Positions 63,597 through 64,000 of a stretch of DNA of 64,000 nt are shown piece after piece (the first letter of the stretch is position 1; every line of letters begins with the position of its first letter). The notes beneath the pieces were generated by a model. It was given only the letters and a program-made list of their open reading frames with translations, was not told the DNA's origin and did not search any database. The stretch spans positions 62,001-126,000 of the forward strand of contig NZ_BMOV01000006.1 in the NCBI RefSeq assembly GCF_014647255.1, written 5' to 3'. The position numbers were made by a program, and so were the translations under genes. This DNA is from Iodidimonas muriae (GTDB taxonomy: Bacteria; Pseudomonadota; Alphaproteobacteria; Sphingomonadales; Rhodothalassiaceae).

Positions 63597-64000
63597 TTAT
63601 CCGCGCTTGGGAACGGGGCGCATCAAAAAGGCGGGGACATGGGAGCCCATGCCCACCACAGGGGTGTCATCTTCATGGTGATGCCGCCCATTGCCATTAT
63701 TGTTGCGACGATTGCCCGTCGATGTGTTGGAGCGGGATTTTCTATCATCCGTTGACCGGTCTTTGGCCTTTTTGTCTTCGGACTTTTCCGCCTCTTTGGG
63801 TTTGGACCGGCTTCTGGATTGCTTTTGAGGAGCCGCTTTTGTTTGCTGTTTTGTTGCTGCAGATTCGCTTGGCGCATCTTCTTTGGCCGTGGCGTCTGTC
63901 TTTTCTTCAGAATTGGTGCTTTGGGTTTTGGCCTGTGCAGCTTTGCCACGGGGTTTGCGTGCCGGGCGGCTACCGCTTTTCTTCGGTGCTTCCTCGTCGC
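63597..64000 (-). CDS. C-terminal part of a basic, low-complexity protein, probably a DEAD-box RNA helicase
   Basis: The frame is open to the window edge, so only the last 134 codons are seen. The sequence is rich in Lys, Arg, Ser, Thr, Glu and Asn (KPRGKAAQAKTQSTNSEEK, STGNRRNNNGNGRHHHEDD) and ends in DTPVVGMGSHVPAFLMRPV. A disordered basic tail closing with a motif of this kind is typical of alphaproteobacterial DEAD-box helicases, but the catalytic domain lies outside the window. Another frame over this stretch is open but looks like a shadow. Confidence 0.5.
   Translation of the reverse strand, partial: DEEAPKKSGSRPARKPRGKAAQAKTQSTNSEEKTDATAKEDAPSESAATKQQTKAAPQKQSRSRSKPKEAEKSEDKKAKDRSTDDRKSRSNTSTGNRRNNNGNGRHHHEDDTPVVGMGSHVPAFLMRPVPKRG

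Noticed and set aside
63623-63949. 108-codon open frame on the minus strand
   Set aside because: It is out of frame with the longer open stretch at 63597-64000, whose low-complexity tail and conserved-looking ending fit a real protein better.

Overview
The window is chromosomal DNA from an alphaproteobacterium. The evidence is FlbT/FlaF control of flagellin, a class I PHA synthase with a phasin_2-type phasin, TrmFO, a Mth938-domain gene behind secDF, GlpX-type FBPase, and the orders ppx-rlmE-guaB and yfgM-bamB-der. Base composition looks moderately GC-rich. The family cannot be fixed from sequence alone; a marine lineage such as Kordiimonadales/Emcibacterales would fit but is only a guess. 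No rRNA, CRISPR array, insertion sequence or recombinase gene was seen. Two tRNAs are present: Glu(TTC) and Gln(CTG).

Layout. 1-18.5 kb is core metabolism and cell envelope: an S9 peptidase (5' cut off) facing phaC, then glpX-recJ, tRNA-Glu, a periplasmic serine protease, yccF, an acyl-CoA dehydrogenase, a GST-like gene, mazG, an nlpD-like gene, yajC-secD-secF with a Mth938 gene, a gabD-like dehydrogenase and a phasin gene with probable PhaR operators. 18.5-24.3 kb is a MoxR ATPase and a flagellin cluster (flbT-flaF, flagellin, flaG, flagellin) with three sigma-54 promoters and matching upstream palindromes. 24.3-34.5 kb holds a YbjQ pair, a thiolase, a MarR regulator divergent from tyrosine/phenylalanine catabolism (hpd-hmgA-fah-phhA), an arsenosugar-type glycosyltransferase pair, coaD and a cyclophilin. 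34.5-46.7 kb holds trmFO, nrtS, hspQ, an Atm1-type ABC exporter, psd-pssA, a PadR-regulated RND efflux operon and a SPOR lipoprotein. 46.8-54.5 kb holds tRNA-Gln, ppx-rlmE, guaB, rsmB, a TPR protein and guaA. 58-64 kb holds panB, yfgM-bamB-der, a PaaG-like crotonase and the tail of a probable DEAD-box helicase.

The most unusual part is 54.53-58.00 kb. A 15-bp exact direct repeat made of the last codons of guaA recurs just before panB and brackets 3.4 kb of foreign-looking DNA. Joining the two ends on paper gives a site with 14-bp inverted arms (12 of 14 matching) around a 10-bp spacer, as expected for a tyrosine recombinase attP core. The unit carries no integrase. It holds one large unknown gene for a secreted, cysteine-containing protein and two broken RelE/ParE-type toxin genes. 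It looks like a non-autonomous or decayed integrative element in the guaA hotspot, and it separates guaA from panB, which would lie only 28 bp apart without it.
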